Below, piece after piece: positions 4,052 through 6,346 of a DNA stretch of 6,346 bases (within the stretch, counting starts at the first letter, position 1; each line of letters opens with the position of its first letter). The notes below the pieces were generated by a model. The model did not search any database, was not told where the DNA came from, and saw nothing but the letters and a program-made list of their open reading frames with translations. The translations under genes and the position numbers were made by a program. The stretch is taken from NCBI GenBank assembly GCA_964396535.1, contig CAYNFT010000105.1, positions 1 to 6,346 of the forward strand, in the 5' to 3' direction. Source of the DNA: CAYNFT01 sp964396535 (GTDB lineage: Bacteria > Chloroflexota > Dehalococcoidia > Dehalococcoidales > UBA2162).

Positions 4052-6136
4052 GTGCCCAGGAGTTTCCCGTTAGAAGATATAAGAAATATGGCTTTTATCG
4101 CTCATATCGATGCCGGTAAAACTACTGTCACCGAAAGGATACTGTATTATACCGGCCGTACTTATAAGGTTGGCGAGGTGCATGAAGGCACGGCCGTGAT
4201 GGATTGGATGGAGCAGGAAAAGGAGCGTGGTATTACCATCACAGCGGCGGCTACTACCTGTTATTGGCAGAACCGCCGCATTAATGTTATTGATACCCCC
4301 GGGCATGTTGATTTTACTGCCGAGGTTGAGCGTAGCCTTAGAGTATTGGATGGCGGGGTAGTGGTTTTCGATGCCGTGGCTGGAGTTGAGGCTCAATCAG
4401 AGACAGTATGGCGACAGGCTGATAGATATCATGTGCCCAGGATTTGTTTCATCAATAAGATGGACAGGTTCGGTGCCAATTTCCACCGTACTATATCCAT
4501 GATTACAGAACGGCTGGGAGCCAAGCCTCTGCCTATTCAATTACCTTTAGGCAGTGAAGATTCCTATCAGGGTATTATTGATCTGGTGGAGAACCAGGCG
4601 TGGAGCTTTGATGGCAATCTTGATTCGGAGCCGGTGGAGGTAGCCATTCCCGAGTCAGAGCGAGCAAAGTGTGCTGAATTTCGTCAGGCACTGATTGAAA
4701 AGCTGGCTGAGATGGATGACCAGATTTTGATGGCTTATCTTGAAGGGCGCAGTGTTACTGCTGCCGAGTTAAAGGGTGCCCTGAGGAGGGTAACTCTGGC
4801 TAATAAAGGGGTACCTATCCTGTGTGGCAGCGCGCTGAGGAATAAAGGTATGCAGCCATTGCTTGATGCGATTGTCGATTATCTTCCCTCACCACTGGAC
4901 GTGCCACCGGTGCGAGCGGTTAACATCAGGGGTGCTGAAGTTGCTCGCCCGGCCAGCGATGAGACACCCTTTACTGCACTGGCCTTTAAGGTGGTTTCTG
5001 ACCCGTTTATGGGCAGACTGGTTTATTTTAGAGTGTATTCTGGCAGAGTGGGGGTGGGAACTCAGGTATATAACGCAACTCGAGAGAAGAGGGAACGCAT
5101 TGGACGGTTACTATTAATGCACGCCAATCGTCGCGAAGAGGTAGGTGAGGCAGACACCGGGGCTATCGTGGCTACCTTGGGTCTTAAGAATACCTTAACC
5201 GGTGATACCCTGTGCCATCCCTCTCAACCGGTGCTTCTTGAATCTATTCGTTTTCCTGAGCCTGTGCTCTCTGTAGCTATCGAACCTAAAACCAACATTG
5301 ACCAGGATAGGATGGGGGAAGCCCTCCAGAAGTTGACCGAGGAGGACCCCACTTTCAAGGTGGCTTATAACAAGGAGACAGGACAGACAGTCGTCTCAGG
5401 CATGGGTGAGCTTCACCTGGAGGTTATAGTAAACAGGTTACTCAGTGAGTTCAAGGTAGGAGCCAAGGTGGGTAGACCACAGGTTGCCTTTAAAGAGACT
5501 ATCAGCGTACCCGTACAGGTTGAGGGCAGATTTATTCGGCAGACTGGGGGTCATGGTCAATATGGTCATGTCTGCCTTGAGCTGGAGCCCGGGGAGCGTG
5601 GCAGTGGTTTTCAGTTTACCAATAATATTAGAGGTAATGCCATACCAAAGCAATATATCCCGGCAGTCGAGGCTGGAATTAGAGATGCTACGGAGACAGG
5701 CGTACTGGCTAACTACCCGCTGGTTGATATTAAAGCAACCCTTTATGATGGTAGTTATCACGAGGTTGACTCTTCAGAGTTAGCCTTTAAGATGGCGGGT
5801 TCGATGGCTCTTAAGAAAGGTGTGGCTAAAGCCAAACCCATCCTTCTGGAGCCTATCATGAAGTTGGAAGTGGTTACGCCTGAGCAGTTTCTGGGTGATA
5901 TAATTGGTGACCTCAATTCAAGAAGGGCACATATTGAGTCTATTGAGGCACACGGTGAGATGTCCACTATTCATGCCCTTATACCATTAGCTGAGACCTT
6001 TGGCTATACTACCAATCTCAGGTCGGTAACTCAGGGCAGAGCCACCCATTCTCTGGAGTTTTATCGCTATCAGGAGCTACCAGCTCAACTGGTAGCTCAA
6101 TTCACTGCTAAAGTAGGGACTAAAGGTTATGCCTAA
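4052..6136 (+). CDS. fusA: Elongation factor G
   Basis: EF-G is the cytoplasmic GTPase that moves tRNAs and mRNA through the ribosome after peptide transfer and works with RRF in recycling. The 694-residue length matches the family. GTPase motifs are AHIDAGKTT (17-25, G1), RGITI (59-63, G2 with T62), DTPGH (81-85, G3), NKMD (135-138, G4) and CGSAL (258-262, G5). Domain II follows at about 285-400, and domain III has EPKTNIDQDRMGEAL (about 411-425). Domain IV runs from about 474 and carries the tip region DGSYHEVDSSE (566-576). Domain V contains EPIMKLEVVTPEQFLGDIIGDLNS (about 600-623). The ITAAATT switch I sequence supports canonical EF-G rather than the second EF-G-like paralogue. GTG at 4052 gives the typical MPRSFPLEDIRN start. 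An upstream ATG at 4004 would add 16 residues unlike other EF-Gs. Confidence 0.96.
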   Translation: MPRSFPLEDIRNMAFIAHIDAGKTTVTERILYYTGRTYKVGEVHEGTAVMDWMEQEKERGITITAAATTCYWQNRRINVIDTPGHVDFTAEVERSLRVLDGGVVVFDAVAGVEAQSETVWRQADRYHVPRICFINKMDRFGANFHRTISMITERLGAKPLPIQLPLGSEDSYQGIIDLVENQAWSFDGNLDSEPVEVAIPESERAKCAEFRQALIEKLAEMDDQILMAYLEGRSVTAAELKGALRRVTLANKGVPILCGSALRNKGMQPLLDAIVDYLPSPLDVPPVRAVNIRGAEVARPASDETPFTALAFKVVSDPFMGRLVYFRVYSGRVGVGTQVYNATREKRERIGRLLLMHANRREEVGEADTGAIVATLGLKNTLTGDTLCHPSQPVLLESIRFPEPVLSVAIEPKTNIDQDRMGEALQKLTEEDPTFKVAYNKETGQTVVSGMGELHLEVIVNRLLSEFKVGAKVGRPQVAFKETISVPVQVEGRFIRQTGGHGQYGHVCLELEPGERGSGFQFTNNIRGNAIPKQYIPAVEAGIRDATETGVLANYPLVDIKATLYDGSYHEVDSSELAFKMAGSMALKKGVAKAKPILLEPIMKLEVVTPEQFLGDIIGDLNSRRAHIESIEAHGEMSTIHALIPLAETFGYTTNLRSVTQGRATHSLEFYRYQELPAQLVAQFTAKVGTKGYA
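6074..6098 (+). promoter_or_regulatory. Perfect 10-bp hairpin inside the end of fusA, upstream of rpsJ
   Basis: GAGCTACCAG (6074-6083) and CTGGTAGCTC (6089-6098) pair perfectly around a 5-nt CTCAA loop. The hairpin lies within fusA codons and ends 30 nt before the rpsJ ATG. It has no T-run after it and is not a terminator. Its spacing to the start equals that of the hairpin before rpsL. Confidence 0.5.
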
Positions 6137-6346
6137 GCAGAAGATTCGCATCAAGATAAAGGGTTTTGACCATAAGCTAGTTGACCAGGCTGCTGAACAG
6201 ATTGTAGAGACAGTAGAGCGCACTGGAGCCGTTGTTTCGGGACCGGTGCCTCTCCCTACCCGTATTCAGAAGTTTAGCGTTATCCGCTCCCCGTTTATTG
6301 ATAAGGACTCACAGGAGCAGTTTGAAATTCGAACCCATAAGCGTCT
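6129..6346 (+). CDS. rpsJ: 30S ribosomal protein S10, N-terminal 72 residues (partial, runs off right edge)
   Basis: S10 is a protein of the 30S head and, as NusE, pairs with NusB in transcription antitermination. The visible 72 residues of about 102 include IRIKIKGFDHKLVDQAAEQIVETVERTGA (6-34), the GPVPLPTR loop (38-45) that reaches into the 16S rRNA, and DSQEQFEIRTHKR (60-72). The ATG at 6129 lies before the fusA stop and overlaps it by 8 nt, so translation is probably coupled. AGGGA at 6115-6119 lies 9 nt before the start; AAAGG at 6122-6126 is too close. S10 directly after EF-G means tuf is not at its common place between them and that the str and S10 operons are probably joined. Confidence 0.96.
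   Translation, partial: MPKQKIRIKIKGFDHKLVDQAAEQIVETVERTGAVVSGPVPLPTRIQKFSVIRSPFIDKDSQEQFEIRTHKR

Overview
This is a bacterial housekeeping region. The window suggests a member of the Chloroflexota (Dehalococcoidia-like). That placement is an inference from three things: the short GyrB without the large gammaproteobacterial Toprim insertion, an S12 with the longer N-terminal loop seen in Gram-positive-type S12, and fusA followed directly by rpsJ with no tuf between them. No mobile element, CRISPR array or stable RNA gene was found.

Layout: positions 1-1766 on the minus strand hold the first 588 codons of gyrB, which runs off the left edge. A divergent 279-bp intergenic region (1767-2045) carries two predicted sigma-70-type promoters, one for gyrB leftward and one for a methyltransferase rightward. 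Positions 2046-2900 encode a stand-alone class I SAM-dependent methyltransferase of unknown substrate. A 164-bp gap (2901-3064) follows, with a good promoter and a structured leader. It opens the translation operon: rpsL (S12), rpsG (S7), fusA (EF-G) and the start of rpsJ (S10), which is cut by the right edge.

The str-type genes are tightly packed. The rpsG Shine-Dalgarno overlaps the rpsL stop, fusA follows rpsG after 76 nt, and rpsJ overlaps fusA by 8 nt. This joins the str genes to what is probably the S10 ribosomal protein operon. S12, S7 and S10 build the 30S subunit and EF-G drives translocation; GyrB supplies the ATPase of DNA gyrase.

The genes are ordinary. The points worth a second look are RNA-level and residue-level. 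Inverted repeats lie just upstream of each of the four translation genes, and the two perfect 10-bp stems (before rpsL and rpsJ) both end exactly 30 nt before the start codon. The rpsL leader can also form two mutually exclusive stems. GyrB has Leu at the position of the E. coli coumarin-contact Arg136, and Tyr in place of the Asp that precedes the Mg-binding Asn. No clearly novel multi-gene system was found.
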